Shown piece by piece: positions 22,090 to 33,553 of a stretch of DNA of 64,000 nucleotides. A program made the translations under genes and the position numbers. The DNA comes from Rhynchosporium graminicola (taxonomy: Eukaryota; Ascomycota; Leotiomycetes; Helotiales; Ploettnerulaceae), in contig FJUW01000012.1 in NCBI GenBank assembly GCA_900074885.1, forward strand, positions 1,974,562-2,038,561, given 5' to 3'. The notes under the pieces are model-generated. The model was given only the letters and a program-made list of their open reading frames with translations, ran no database searches and was not told the origin of the DNA. How positions within the stretch are numbered: the stretch's first letter is position 1; each line of letters begins with the position of its first letter.

Positions 22090-22726
22090 CGAGATTTGTC
22101 TGGACGGCAGTTTGTGAGTGATGGCCACACGACCCCAAAAAAAAACATCCTGCCTTGCTAATTTATCTCTTTGAATTGCAGAGCTTGAACGACATGTCTG
22201 TGATTGCAGGAGCTGATATTTGAGATGATGTGCCTTGAAAGAACGAGATGAGGACAGAGGGACAATCTCGTGAGCATCAAGGTTGTGTTAGTGATAGCGA
22301 ACCCAGCGTGGTGAGTGGGTAGTGAAGGCGAAGGAGGGCGATGCATGCTTCCTTTAAGAACCATGAAGATAGACACAGCAGCATGGGCTGTTTCAGATTG
22401 CCTTCAATTTGTTCATTCTTGCTGTGCCATTGTTTGTAGCTCAGAAGCAACAAACGGTTGGAGTTGCTGCCGTGAGGCAATACGACAGAACTTCAGACAG
22501 AAATTCTACCGCACTGTATGTACATCACCATAAGATACAGAGTTTACGATCAGAGATTTGTATATATTGGTGAAGCTGTGCGGATACCCAGCAGTGATAG
22601 ATTACCAATCCCAATCACTTATCCTACTTATGACAATCATCCGAGCCTCGATACTTTCACGTGGTACCGCGTCTTCAGGTGCCAGAGGATTGACGAATGC
22701 TGTGTGAGGACAATCTGCAGGTGATA

Positions 22727-23734
22727 TCAGTTCTTGCCGAAGAATTTGATAAATTTATACTCACATTTCACCCCTTGTGTAGGATGTGAGTCGTAACTTA
22801 GAAATAGGAGCAGCTCTTCTGCTGTCTGATTGCTAAGCCAGTACCACCGCTGGGCTTCATTATACCTGAGAGAATAGTACTCGCCGGCATATTGGGGCGT
22901 TGGATGATACTCTATCGTCACCAAATCTTTTTCCTCGGTCGAGAAGTAGTCGCACAATGTAATCGGGTTGTCCTGGACTGGATGGACTAGAGGTTTCCAT
23001 GCACTATATGGCATTATAGTCAGAGCACGGGACGGATCAGATGGTTGAATCGCGTACGCACTTGACAATCTGCAGCCGCCAAGTGTCACTGCCATCAATA
23101 TACTTGGCTATTTCCTCGGCAGACAAATGCCGTCGCATCCTTCGGGGCGCACCATCGGCAGTCTGATCTGCGGACCTTATCAGTCATGGTCTTGTGATTT
23201 TCTAGCAACTGACCAATATGGGGTTTGTTGGAGACTGGATCCCAGTTCTTTCGTCCATCGACACCGTAGACAGTATCTTTGGTCAGCTTTGGCTGATTCT
23301 TTCGAAACTGTCGACGCACGTCAACGATTGCTATTCAGGTCTTGGTGAAATTCACACACCCGATAATCGTAGCATATTACTTCTGTAGCATTCAGCTCAG
23401 CTTTCACCACTTCCGTCACCTTTTCCAAGTAGCTCCCGATGTTGCTATCCTCATTAGGATGTATATACGTGTCAGATGAGAGCTTCAGGTATTGAAATCC
23501 ATGCTTTTGCAAATTGAGTCTATCTTCGTGCCCTCGTAGATCCTGTAGCGGGATGTTGAATTTTCTGGCGTAAGTAGGTACGCAAGGGGTCCCTTTGATG
23601 GTCGGCTCCCGGTCACCCTCGTAGATCCGAGTGATATGTATCGGGGCATCAAGACAATCAAAAGATGACTTCACGACCTGACCATCACAACGAGTAAGTA
23701 CGTATACGTCGTCGTCGGTTTTCTGGCGCGACAT
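22727..23734 (-). CDS. AsaB/CmcJ-like oxidoreductase (hydroxylase/methyltransferase family)
   Basis: Four exons (23734-23360, 23307-23214, 23167-23062, 23003-22727) join in frame to 283 residues. Family landmarks: DLRGHEDRLNLQKHGFQYL, the HIDQT motif rebuilt across an intron, RRMRRHLS, the segment NAWKPLVHPVQDNPITLCDY, and a C-terminal YAGEYYSLRYNEAQRWYWLS and FLSYDSHP. These match the fungal family annotated as CmcJ-like or AsaB-like, which acts on secondary metabolites (2-oxoglutarate-type hydroxylase or desaturase reactions have been proposed). The start at 23734 is the ATG giving MSRQKTDDD; an upstream in-frame ATG at 23788 is possible. Introns are 46-58 bp. A tailoring role in a metabolite pathway fits the neighbouring UstYa, MFS and Zn2Cys6 genes. 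Confidence 0.82.
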
Positions 23735-23843
23735 AATTTGGACAATTTCTCGCTTGGCGGTGCAGTATTGCGAGCGAAGAACGAACACACAATCACTTGA
23801 ATCACTTCAATGTTCACATCTCACGCACAATTGCAGATTACAT

Positions 23844-24035
23844 TCAATTCGTAAATCTAAATGTCAGCGGCAATTTCTTTGATCCGTGATGCACACGACC
23901 GCTTTGGAGCGTCACATTAATCGTATATTGCCGCACCAGGCTTACGCGGATTGCTACCACTCCCGACGCGTGCCGACCTATACACCACGAAAGGCTTAGC
24001 GCAGCCGCCGTATAGATCCCGAATTTGGCAAACAT
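23844..24035 (-). CDS. Possible small secreted protein (63 aa), weak
   Basis: An unspliced minus-strand frame with a hydrophobic N-terminus (KFGIYTAAALSLSWCIG) that could be a signal peptide. The rest is basic and unremarkable, and no family is recognised. It sits just upstream of the AsaB-like gene and could equally be part of that gene's leader. Confidence 0.2.
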   Translation of the reverse strand: MFAKFGIYTAAALSLSWCIGRHASGVVAIRVSLVRQYTINVTLQSGRVHHGSKKLPLTFRFTN

Positions 24036-24203
24036 GAAGGTGCTGCAGTCATATGTAGATCATCAAGGCGGGGAACTGCTATATTACTATTACTTCTTCC
24101 CACCCGGCCGTAACTCAACAACAATCTATCGCTTTTCCGGCAAATTTATCACCTCACCCACTCAACATTCAGTCTTCGTCTAGACAAACAGCCTGCTCTG
24201 AAC

Positions 24204-24328
24204 ATGTCTCCTACGCAATCTACTCGTAAGCAGTGGCGGATATACCTTCCAGTATCTTAACTGACGGATTTCAAATAGCTTCCGGCTCGGTCAGAGTCAT
24301 GCAAGAGAATTGCAGCCACGGTGGTTGA
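24204..24328 (+). CDS. Spliced micro-ORF (23 aa), hypothetical
   Basis: ATG at 24204 follows a long unstructured CA/TC-rich leader like that of strongly expressed fungal genes. Exon 1 (24204-24225) is followed by a 53-bp intron (24226-24278) with donor GTAAGC, branch point CTGAC and acceptor ATAG. Exon 2 (24279-24328) completes a 23-residue peptide containing GSVRVMQENCSHGG before a TGA. The splice signals are convincing, but so short a product may be a leader peptide or the edge of a non-coding transcript. Confidence 0.3.
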
Positions 24329-24717
24329 AGATTTGGAATTCGAGACGAAGAATTAGAGACGCTGTCGATGGATGAGATGATCTAGGTAGCCTTGGTGTTG
24401 GTTTTCCCCTGTTGGGTTTTCCCAAACCTTCGTGCGAATGCAAAGGCTTTAACTCAATGCTCCAAGTTTCTGTGACACTTCAATCTTGTGCTTCCATTGA
24501 CGTCGTTCGTTCCGTGACAGGTATGAAGCTAATGTCATCCATATGGTAGTTAGATTTACAGTAAAGCAAGTTGCGAACTACACGTCACATTTTGGTACTG
24601 CCCTGATGAACGCATTGTTCCGGCCTCAGATCCTCAGCCTCGAACTGCTATCCTTGCATCCGCGAATACAGTGGATTCTTTTGTAATGCTATATACAATT
24701 TACAGACGGACACCAAT
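24329..24717. other. Intergenic, no gene seen
   Basis: Between the micro-ORF and the 3' end of the GH89 gene. Contains no recognisable feature. Confidence 0.4.
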
Positions 24718-27194
24718 TTACCGCGAAGGGCTGAAAAGCGAAGGCCAGTCTCCCTGAGCACGTAGCAGGACCGTTTGTAGGTCGCTGGTGTTGCTCGAGT
24801 ATGGTCGGAGAACCTTTTCATCATTCTGCCACTCAATCGCAAAGGCCAACATATCCTCATGCAGCCGAGTAGCATTGTAAGAAGCAAATGGAATATCCAG
24901 TAGATATCGAGTGAAGATCTTCCAACGAGACTTGTAGAAGGTCGAAACCAGCCCACTCCAGTCCTTTGATGCGTAGTCACTGATCTCACCATTCGGTCCC
25001 CACAATGTGACCTGATTGAGAGCTTCTCGCGCATAGAAGTCTGCAGTAGCTCCATTTGCCCCCGCTGAGGTCCTGGCGCGGAGAATCCATGTGGCAAGAC
25101 GGAAATTTTCATTCGTGTCGAGGACCAGATCCAGGGTGTCCAAGAGAGCTAGCAATCTTTCTCCATGGAAAACAACCGCCGAAAGGTCAACGGCATTCGA
25201 AGTGTATACGTTTACCAAAGTAGCATAGGAGGAAGCGAATTCATTGGCAATGACTTGTCGAGTGATGTCAACCAAATCATGAAGATATGCTGGATGCTCC
25301 CACAGGCTGCTGTGATCCGCAGCAGCGTTGAAAACCAAACGCCATGCCTGGACAAGAACCATTGGGTCGTATTGTATCGTTGTTGGATGTCGACCTATGC
25401 GATTGACCAGGCCCTCTAAACGAGGTTCAAGCCCCAACATAGACTTGGACATTGCTGACGACGTCCATTCTGTGTTGTTGTAGATAGTGGTGCGCATTAG
25501 CTCCCATGCGCTGTACATAGTTTCTGGAACAGCAGCAACGCCAGAGTATCGAGCAGTTACCCAGTCGTGAAAATACTTCTCCGTATCGATGGGCAAGTCT
25601 GACCAGGCTTGGTCAAGTAAGAGGTCGTAGACGATCTGGTTCTCCTGCTCTTGGCCTTCCATTGACAAACCTAAGCCGACGAGAGATTTTGAGCTCGAGA
25701 CCGCATCTGCAGCATTTATAGTGAGATTCATAATCTGTCCTCCTAGACCCATATTTCCGCCGTAGTTGTGCAGTTGACACCAGATCCACGACGCTCCATG
25801 GAAAGAATCTGTCCACTGCCACTGGGGCGATGACTCCGCAGCCAGGTCCAAGACAATCAGATTTGAATCTCCTTCGACTCCGTCAAACCAAGTTTCGATC
25901 AGACTCCCTGTCCAAAAATCGGAGTTCATGAAGAGCCAAGATGGCATCACCCAGGTGGCAGATTTATCGGCTGCTCGGAGACTCTGCAGACTGCTGTGAG
26001 ATAGATTTCGTAAGAAGTCAGGATCATTGCTGGACGGATTGATTTCGTTAAACTGGTCGAGAAGATACATGTGGCTGATATCGCTGTATGCATCCCGCTG
26101 CTTTTCAATGAATGACTTTTGCATCTTTTGGAAGAGTGGATCTACAGGTTCTAAGAAAGAGGTCCTCGTGTATTCGTCTGGGAAGTCACTCCACTGTGTT
26201 CCGTGGCTCAAGCGAGCTTCAGGCTGGGCGCGCGACAGAGCTTTTGGTACGAAGCCTGCAAAAGCTGGTAGTACAGGCGTCATTCCAAGCTGAAACATTC
26301 TAGCTACTATACGTTTGTTCAATGAGAATTGCTCGTCGATCCATAACTGAGAGATTTGGCCGTGCCACGACCCATGTATATTTCCCAAGCGATTCCAGCT
26401 CTGAAATGCAGGTCCGCTCAGGAACGCTGAGCTCTCCTCATGAGTGAGTCCAACCTCATGGAAAACTTCCAGCAGGAGTTTCTCGGATCCCACCAAAGCC
26501 AGTGGAAGGTTGATACCGTGGAGCGCCATCCAGTCAAGCTGTAGTTCCCAGTCATTCCATGACCAGAACGCTGTTGTGTACGAGAATGTGACTAGCTCGG
26601 ACGATTAGACAAGATTGCGTAAAAGTTGAAGACTGACCAGTGTTGAGGTAGTACCTCCACTTCACAGTGCTGGCGCCGTGAATTGGTTCCCGAACGACGG
26701 GAAGGGGAAGAGGTGCAGTGTGAAGCCTACTGCCTACGTGCGAGTAGATGTCGACATGAGCGACTTCTTTCAAATAGCGACGAAGGCTGGTGAGTAAGTA
26801 ATTAGCTTGTAGTCTTTCGGGTTTTCAAGCCAGCCATCACATGGATCATAAAGGTTACGACTCACCCACATGCTATCGCGATCGGTGTGGTTCCCTCAAT
26901 GAGAACCTTGCCAGTGGATGTAAACGAGATGATGTATTGGTCATGACCGCTAGAATTGGCAAAAGAATCGATCAAGAGTAGCTCAAAGCAGCCCGTATAA
27001 TGGGGCATACGTCGCTGAATCAAATCATGAATCCCTTCTGTCGATATGCTGAAGTGTTGTGATGGAAAGATTTCGCGCATGATCTCGCTTCCACCCTTGG
27101 ATATTTGCAACCTCAACACCAACAAACATGCGGCTGCGAACACCACAATAGTCGAGAGCTTGATCCATCGCACCACTGTAAACCTGTGATACAT
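24718..27194 (-). CDS. Alpha-N-acetylglucosaminidase, GH89 (NAGLU family)
   Basis: Three exons (27194-26866, 26786-26638, 26591-24718) join in frame to 783 residues; human NAGLU has 743. An N-terminal hydrophobic segment (IVVFAAACLLVLRL) acts as signal anchor or signal peptide. The N-terminal domain is followed by YLNTVTFSYTTAFWSWNDWE, across an intron, and DWMALHGINLPLA, a family signature. Catalytic glutamates are recognisable in LLDQFNEINPSS (acid/base) and GLGLSMEGQEQ (nucleophile), with WIWCQLHNYGGNMG between them. The enzyme hydrolyses terminal alpha-linked GlcNAc from glycans, probably in a secretory or vacuolar compartment. In animals the same step acts on heparan sulphate, which fungi lack, so the fungal substrate differs. 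The introns are 79 and 46 bp. Confidence 0.93.
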
Positions 27195-28236
27195 TATTCA
27201 GATGCTCTGTGATGGATATTAGATGCGTGGTTGACCATGATTGCATCGCTAGCTGCGACGAATATTTAGTGCAGAGATATCTGACCCAACAGCCCTCGAA
27301 TGCAATGCCAATCACGCTCACGATGAGAAGTGTCTGTATGAATTGCAGATAGTAGCGTCAGAAACCTCGCACTGATCATACTCGACCCGACCTACGTTAT
27401 TATGGCGATTGGCCAGGTAGCAAGAGTTTTCCCCCACGCATGACGGTGGTTGCGCTGTCAGCTGTGGCAACTACTGATCCAAAAAGGAAGGCGTAAACTA
27501 TATGAATTGGGGCAACGCCTGACTCAGATTATCCTATTGGTGCTGTCGTAAGACAACAGCCAATACAAGTCGTCCTCGGTAGTCTAGCTGGTGCTTCTGC
27601 CTCCTCGCATTTCTGCAAATGTCGAATCCTGACGCGACATTCGACTGTTGTGCCATACAGCCATTAGTATCCATGGATACTCGGTGCCGCACAGAGCGAT
27701 ATCCTGGCGTGCAAATGCACGACGAGATCCACATTTATTGCAATGCCAGGACTTTATTTGACCGCTGTCTCTCCACTTTACAGGGATCTATTGTGCCTCT
27801 GCTAATGCTTGTATTTGCAGAGAAGAAGATGATCTATTATTGCACCCGAGAGGCGCGGCATAGGATCATTGATTCATCTGCGGGATTCTTGAATTCGTCT
27901 TCAAAAAGCTAATAGGATGAATGATGCTGTGCCCTGGAGGCACCCAACGAAGATGAGAACATGCAGAGCATCCACCTTTAGTTTGCTCAATACTTTTTCG
28001 AACAACCACGATGAACTCGAACTTTGCGTGGCTATCAGTACACTTCCGCTGGGGATCACAAAAAACGAGTAAATCAACCCGGGTGATGACCCAAAATCTT
28101 GAATGCTTCGAAGACGGCGCCAGAATCTAGGGCCTCCATTAGATGCATGCTTCTCAATAGCTATGTCAGTCCCGAGTTGTAAGTCTACCCCCATCGTTGG
28201 TGCAATGCACTCTCTCCTCGCTTAAGTCCACTCATC
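27195..28236. other. Divergent intergenic region, no supported gene
   Basis: Lies between the GH89 gene (minus) and the regulator gene (plus) and likely holds both promoters. Open frames at 27619-27912 (+) and 27901-28194 (-) are present; the latter has hydrophobic stretches, but neither has a recognisable domain or intron pattern. Confidence 0.4.
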
Positions 28237-30298
28237 ATGGCTCGTCTACACATAACTTCACTCTCTCTTGTTATCCTGAGGCGGCTGTGGTCTAAGCAAG
28301 TTGTAAAGACTAACAAGGTTTACATAGCAGCAAGGAGTAACAGTGGTTGCTGGACATGTCGAGTACGTAAGAAGAAATGCGATGAGAATAGACCTCACTG
28401 CTCAACGTGTACCTCGCTTGCAATTCAATGTTATGGATACCACGAACGACCTGCATGGATGGACAATGGGCCACTGCAGAAGAAGCAGGCCTTGAAAATC
28501 AAGAGAATCGTCGGCCAGAATAATCACAGGAGACGACAAAGTCGCAGCCTACAGTCTAGCCACCTGCCATTCCCGGGGATGGATGTGTTGGACAAAGAAT
28601 CCCTCGAGACTCGAGCACCGGTTTCAGCGGATTCGGCGACAATACCAACCGCAGAGATATCCGCATTCTCGTCCTCCTTCGAGGAGGTAGTCTCCGGGGA
28701 TTGGGATCAGTACGACTCTTGGACTACATCTGATGCAGACTTCTCCATCATCACCCCAGTAGACATCTCATCCAATAAACAATTAAACTTTGATCAACTC
28801 GGATGGGGAGAAGAGTTTCTGCCTCCAAATACAAGCAACGGCGTTAAAGACTTCATCACTGCAGAGTTCACTGGAAGCTATAACTACTCTGATTCGTACA
28901 ACGATCCCCTGACAAGTACGTCCGCGAAAGCAAACAATGGTCATCTATCCACGTTCTCGGAGACACTTGCCACAGGCTTGCCGTTCTCCCAGGCTCCAAG
29001 CAACATGGAGATCATATTGGGGGATGCATCTCCATCAACAGCCACGATAGATGATCCCGTTCCTCCAGCTGAGTTTGATGATGGCTTGGTCATGCACTAC
29101 CTCGATGAAGTGTTCCATTTGCAGTTCCCCTTTTACAACGTATCGAACAGAAGATCAAGAGGATGGCTATTCTCAACAATGAGACGAACACAAGCGGTAT
29201 ACCACGCCGCCCTCGCTCTGAGCCAATATCATTTTGAACATGCTTCTTATCATGGTCTCACTTTATTATCGCCAAGGAAGGGAAGATACCATGAGTTAGC
29301 GCAAAGGAGTTTGAAGATCATTCAGGGAGAGACGGGAAAGTCAAGCACACTGCCTCGCATTACTTGCGTGCTGCAGAGCTTGTTCTATGAGGTGTGTCTT
29401 CTCATCAATTGTCACCAAAATACATGCTCATGACGATTGTTGGCAGTTGTTTACTGGCGGGACTAAGGAGTGGCAACACCAGCTTCGCTTAGCTGGAATA
29501 TTGCTTCCACCATTTGTCAAGACATTATCCGGATCAAGCAATGTGCAACCACGAGAAGATACAGGATTACAAGTTACGGTCGGAGCACTGATTTTCTTTG
29601 ACATTATTGCTTCTACATCTACTAGATCAGAACCCTCCATTAACTTCGACCACCGACAAATTATGAATGAGCTTGGAATTAATATGCAATCTCTGTTTGG
29701 GTGTTCAAATCGGATCATAGAGCTCATTCTCGATATCGCCTACCTTGATAGCTGGAAGAAGGAGTGTGAGAAGAACCGCCGCTTGAGTGTGGTAGAGCTT
29801 GTGAAGCGAGGGGCGAAGATCGAGGAGGATCTACGGCAGTATATCGATAATGTAGAAACCGAAAATCCATTGGGAAACATTTTAACGAAGGCTACCAATA
29901 GCTACGCATCGTCAGCTCACACGGAGATCACTCACATCTTTGCTCTCGCAGCACACACGTATCTCCACGTCGTCATTTCAGGGGCTCATTGTGAACTACG
30001 AGAGATAGCAGACAGCGTGTCGCAGACAGTGAATGCCTTCAAGGTGATGTCAGATCCTCAGCTGCTACGAAATCTCGTCTGGCCCTTTTGCGTTACTGGA
30101 TGCTTGGCTTCGCGAGAGAAGCAGCCCTTCTTCCGTGAACTTATCTCCGCAGCTGGGATCACAAGCTCTACTTTGGGGACGTGCTGGCAGGCTTTTGAGA
30201 TTATCGAAGAGTGTTGGGAGGCTCGCAAGACTACTTCATACAATTGCGATTGGGCTTTTGTCATGAACAGGCGAAGTTGCCATATACTTCTCGTCTAG
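28237..30298 (+). CDS. Zn(II)2Cys6 transcription factor
   Basis: Two exons (28237-29391 and 29447-30298) join in frame to 668 residues. The binuclear zinc cluster is at residues 38-65 with spacing C-x2-C-x6-C-x6-C-x2-C-x6-C (CWTCRVRKKKCDENRPHC, then STC...C), preceded by SNSG as in most of this class. A Ser/Thr-rich acidic linker follows, and the C-terminal half resembles the fungal_trans_2 type regulatory domain (DEVFHLQFPFYNVSNRR, LAAHTYLHVVISG). The 55-bp intron (29392-29446) uses GTGTGT...CAG. The ATG at 28237 places 37 residues before the zinc cluster; a shorter start or a 5' intron is possible. The family binds CGG triplets and often controls an adjacent metabolite cluster, so it is a candidate pathway regulator here. 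Confidence 0.9.
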
Positions 30299-30566
30299 GG
30301 GTGGTGGCGCTGTGGCTTTCAGCGACTTCGGTCAACATCCTCAGCAGATTAGTCTTCAAAAGTGGAGACCAGAAGCATATCTGGATATGAGATCTAGATA
30401 TATAAACTGGTAGAAAGATTTGAATCTGCCCTAGACTTAGGGTTCACTTGAATCCAATGATTGACGAGTCAATTCGAAGTGTAACCGCTCGTCTTAATAC
30501 ACATGGAAGGCGCAAGGTCATCAGAACGTCATCAGAATTTCTTAATCTCCTGTCTATATGGCCCTT

Positions 30567-32015
30567 TTAAACGTTCAAAAGCGTATGTGCAGACTCGTCA
30601 CCTTTGGCGTTCTTCCTTCCGCACTTCCGCACCAGGATGTAGACCAAACATGCCACATAAGCTCCCAAGCTTGTCCACCAGAGTATCACGACTCTCCCTT
30701 GTGACCCAGAACAGTCAAGCCCCCTGGAGACGGTCAATACCTCATACATACGTTCTAGGTTCTCATATAACTTACATTTTGGTGTTCACAACTCCAAGAG
30801 TAAGAACCACTCGACCAAGCCAAATATGGCCGTGAGACCACCAGCTCTTGCGTATCGTGCGCAGAAAGGTAACGTGGTGCCTATACCCGGACAGAATCTG
30901 CAGAATTAAGCCGCAGCATACAAGACCACCTAGCATCTGGTGCATGCCGAGGTAATCACGAAACTGGTGTATCGCTATGCATCAGAACCGTGCTGTCGAA
31001 GTTTATAGGGATATTAACATACCTTGACTCCACTCGGTGAAAGATAGACACCCGAACCGATCGTGAGAATACAGGTTGTAGTGAGGGATACTTGAAGGAT
31101 CCAGTGGTAGGTGAAGGCATTCCTAAGACTGCTGCCGTGAATGATGACCACCCCGATAGGATAAAACATCATGAAAGAGGCTCCCAAGACCGCACCATGG
31201 ATGATCCCCGCGTAGCGTGGCATACTCTTGGATACCTTGTCTGTGGTCGCTCCCATTGATGGATGCATATCTCGGTCCGTGAAAGCTTGCTTCAAATTAA
31301 CCTGAAGAAAACCTATAGATCCTTGTGTAAGCCCGAAGCTTGCAACAGCTCATTAATCTTTGAAGCCAGGGAATCAGGTCAGGTGATGCTCATACCAAGT
31401 TCCGAGTGTATCCCAAGAACCTTCTCCGACCTGACATGGGTCAGTCTCTTCGCCCAAATGAACTGTTGTGCATCACTCGAGACATCCATGCCTGGCCATT
31501 GATCACAGCCATAGCAAACAAAGTCAAGCTGCATGCTGTTGCCGGCAGTGGATAGACTTTTCACTACAGAAACAGTAGGTAAGTCGGGATTTGATTTCGG
31601 TTGGGCGTGGCCACTAGTTAATGACAGTTAGAGCTCTGTCTTTAATCTTGACATCTAAAGATAGTGTGCAGATTCTTACTGGCTAGTTCCAATTGTCAGG
31701 TGTGGGGCTTTCCATGGAGAAGTCAGCGTCACGATCGCGCGCAGTAAGTAAGTATTACGAGGGAGCAGTACATTTTGCATCAATTGTGTACATCATGAAC
31801 ATCAAAGACCCAGCCATTCCATGACCAGTCCCAAGCGCAGCCCAACCGCCTTTCGTTCCAAAGCGTGATACCATCGAGATGTGGAAGTCGACCGCATTGC
31901 TTGAAGAGTTCTGTACGAGACCGATGCTGATCTGAAGATCTGACCCCTTCACATCGAATTGTAACGCATTTGCGAGTTGTAGGAACAAAACGAGAGAACT
32001 GATGGGTGATAACAT
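30567..32015 (-). CDS. DOMON-cytochrome b561 membrane protein
   Basis: A multi-exon minus-strand gene. The first exon (from 32015) has a signal peptide (MLSPISSLVLFLQLANA) and a cellobiose-dehydrogenase-type DOMON start (WAALGTGHGMAGSLMFMMY). The next exon (about 31564-31296) continues with the Cys pair and tail of the DOMON domain (FVCYGCDQWPGMDVSS, QQFIWA). The b561 half (31295-30567) has the expected membrane helices and haem-binding histidines in RYAGIIHGAVLGAS, YHWILQV, YLGMHQMLGG and SHGHIWLGR. The protein ends AHTLLNV after a charged tail. Such proteins pass electrons across the membrane between ascorbate-like or quinone donors and extracellular acceptors. Exon borders at 31290-31300 and 31570-31760 are approximate. 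Possible redox partner for secreted oxidases, by inference. Confidence 0.8.
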
Positions 32016-32690
32016 GTTTACTCTGATTTAACCGCGCTTAATCTCGGACAGACTTTGACTCGCAAATCATGGAGAATTTGCTCGTACCTCGCTTGACCCG
32101 AACTGCTGGGTAATATGCGAAACGTCAGGAATGCCTTTGTAGACACTTAGCTAGACGCTATCCAATATCTATGTCACCGATCGCGGAGTGATCTGCGCGT
32201 ACATATCAGCTGCCGCCCGATTGATGGAATCTTGGAAATGCCGCTGAATGTACAGAAGTGGCGCCGTGCGCAATGCTTCGCCGCAGGAGCACGCACAGAT
32301 ACATGTACTCCTTGTCGAGATGTAAGAATGCATCAACTTTACCGCTGGGCTAGATTTATGTAGCTCGGCAAGATGGTTTATTCGGGTGCCGCGACTTTTA
32401 CCATTTGAGGTAGGTCATTATATTTCTGTAGGATAAGCACATTGTGGGTAAGGCATGTGACGAGCTTTAGTGCTCAAGATTGAGCTTGCAGTCAAAACAA
32501 CAATTCGGCCAAGTTGAGTAGTGGCAAAGCAGCGGAAAATGGACGATGTTGCTGCTATTCTGGCTAGACGAGTATTGACAGCCTTCCGTCACCAGTGACC
32601 CCATTATGTAGCCAGCAACCACCTAAAATCCCCCATACATTCTCTCTACCCATCAATTCCTCCAAGTCCTCTCTAATAGACGTTGCCTTT
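32016..32690. other. Intergenic, no gene seen
   Basis: Upstream DNA of the DOMON-b561 gene and the 3' side of the small peptide gene. No repeats or coding signal recognised. Confidence 0.4.
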
Positions 32691-32904
32691 CTATTCATCA
32701 CGCTTTCCAACAGCCTAGTCCCGTCAGAAGTGCCCATCAAGTCAGAAAGACAGAACCGAGACTTACGGCAATGAAACCAACACATCTTTTCTCGAGACCG
32801 TCCGGGCCGTCAACCACCTTAGGAATACAGCCCACATCAGCGTTTGGGGTGGGTATGGCAGACACGAAAGCTGTCAGAGCGATAATGAGGACGTAGAAAC
32901 GCAT
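32691..32904 (-). CDS. Short secreted peptide with Lys-Arg sites; candidate RiPP precursor
   Basis: Two exons (32904-32767 and 32714-32691) give 53 residues. Residues 1-16 form a signal peptide (MRFYVLIIALTAFVSA). A linker (IPTPNADVGCIPKVVDGPDG) leads to LEKR, then the nine residues CVGFIAAVG, then KR and DE before the stop. The nine-residue segment is thus bracketed on both sides by Lys-Arg, the cleavage site of the Golgi protease KexB. The 52-bp intron (donor GTAAGT, acceptor CTAG) must be removed to make the second KR; unspliced, the frame stops soon after the donor. It is divergently transcribed from the UstYa-family gene, 649 bp apart. Dikaritin-type precursors share the signal peptide and KR-flanked core, but known ones usually have several core repeats and a Tyr or Phe for cyclisation; here there is one core with Cys and Phe. 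An ordinary small secreted protein remains possible. Confidence 0.6.
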
Positions 32905-33553
32905 GATGGCTGTAGAATTGCTTTTGATTGTTTGTATGTTATTGGTGGTTATGGATGTGGAGTAGCTGTAGATGTTGTGGTGGAGAAGAGGAAGATGGAG
33001 CGATATATGGCTACCCTAGACTCTTCAGCGCCGACAATGAGCACCCAACCAACGTAGGGAAAGAGGTAGGGAGCGAGCCTAGCACCGTCAGCCACGCGCG
33101 CAGCGTGAATTCCCGTAACTTGCGTGCCGCGCAAGCTTCTCTTTATGGAAATACGCCCATCCACACTGGGATGTTCGGGGAGACACTCCCAGTTACCCAG
33201 GAAGTCCTGCAGACCACAGTCTCACTTCAGCAAGCAATCTTAGCGCTGGCGCGACATACTCCAGAAATGGTTGAACATGGCGGCGCTTCCCCCCACACAT
33301 TCTGCGGGGAACAGCATTATGAGCGGTTCCGAATTCAGCAGCTCAACTGTGTGACGGGCGAGACTGAAGATAGAGATCCTCTCTTGATCGGACAGACTCC
33401 ATCGTGATCTCGTGGCAAGCTCTGCTTAGACTCTACCAGACAGTCCCCAGGCGAGCACTCTCACAAAGCTGTGGCTCCTTGTTCGACTTCAAGTCGATAG
33501 CATCTCTAAACCCCGAGAAACACTGTGACTGCATCCTACCAACAATCGAGACC
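32905..33553. promoter_or_regulatory. Divergent promoter region of the peptide and UstYa genes
   Basis: A 649-bp interval between two divergent starts. It contains the inverted triplet pair CGG-TT-CCG at 33324-33331, a possible Zn2Cys6 binding site, though the two-base spacing is not a well-known arrangement. Open frames within it (32928-33407 and the extension of the UstYa frame to 33404) have no signal peptide or domain and are treated as chance. Confidence 0.35.

Noticed and set aside
24648..25112. 154-codon minus-strand frame
   Set aside because: Shadow of the GH89 gene in another frame; the GH89 frame has clear catalytic motifs and continuity.
27901..28194. 97-codon minus-strand frame with hydrophobic stretches between the GH89 and regulator genes
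   Set aside because: No family match I recognise, no splice partners found, and it occupies the likely promoter of the Zn2Cys6 gene.
32928..33407. 159-codon plus-strand frame between the peptide and UstYa genes
   Set aside because: No signal peptide, domain or intron logic; it overlaps the divergent promoter and its N-terminus is low-complexity Trp/Cys from a TG-rich run.
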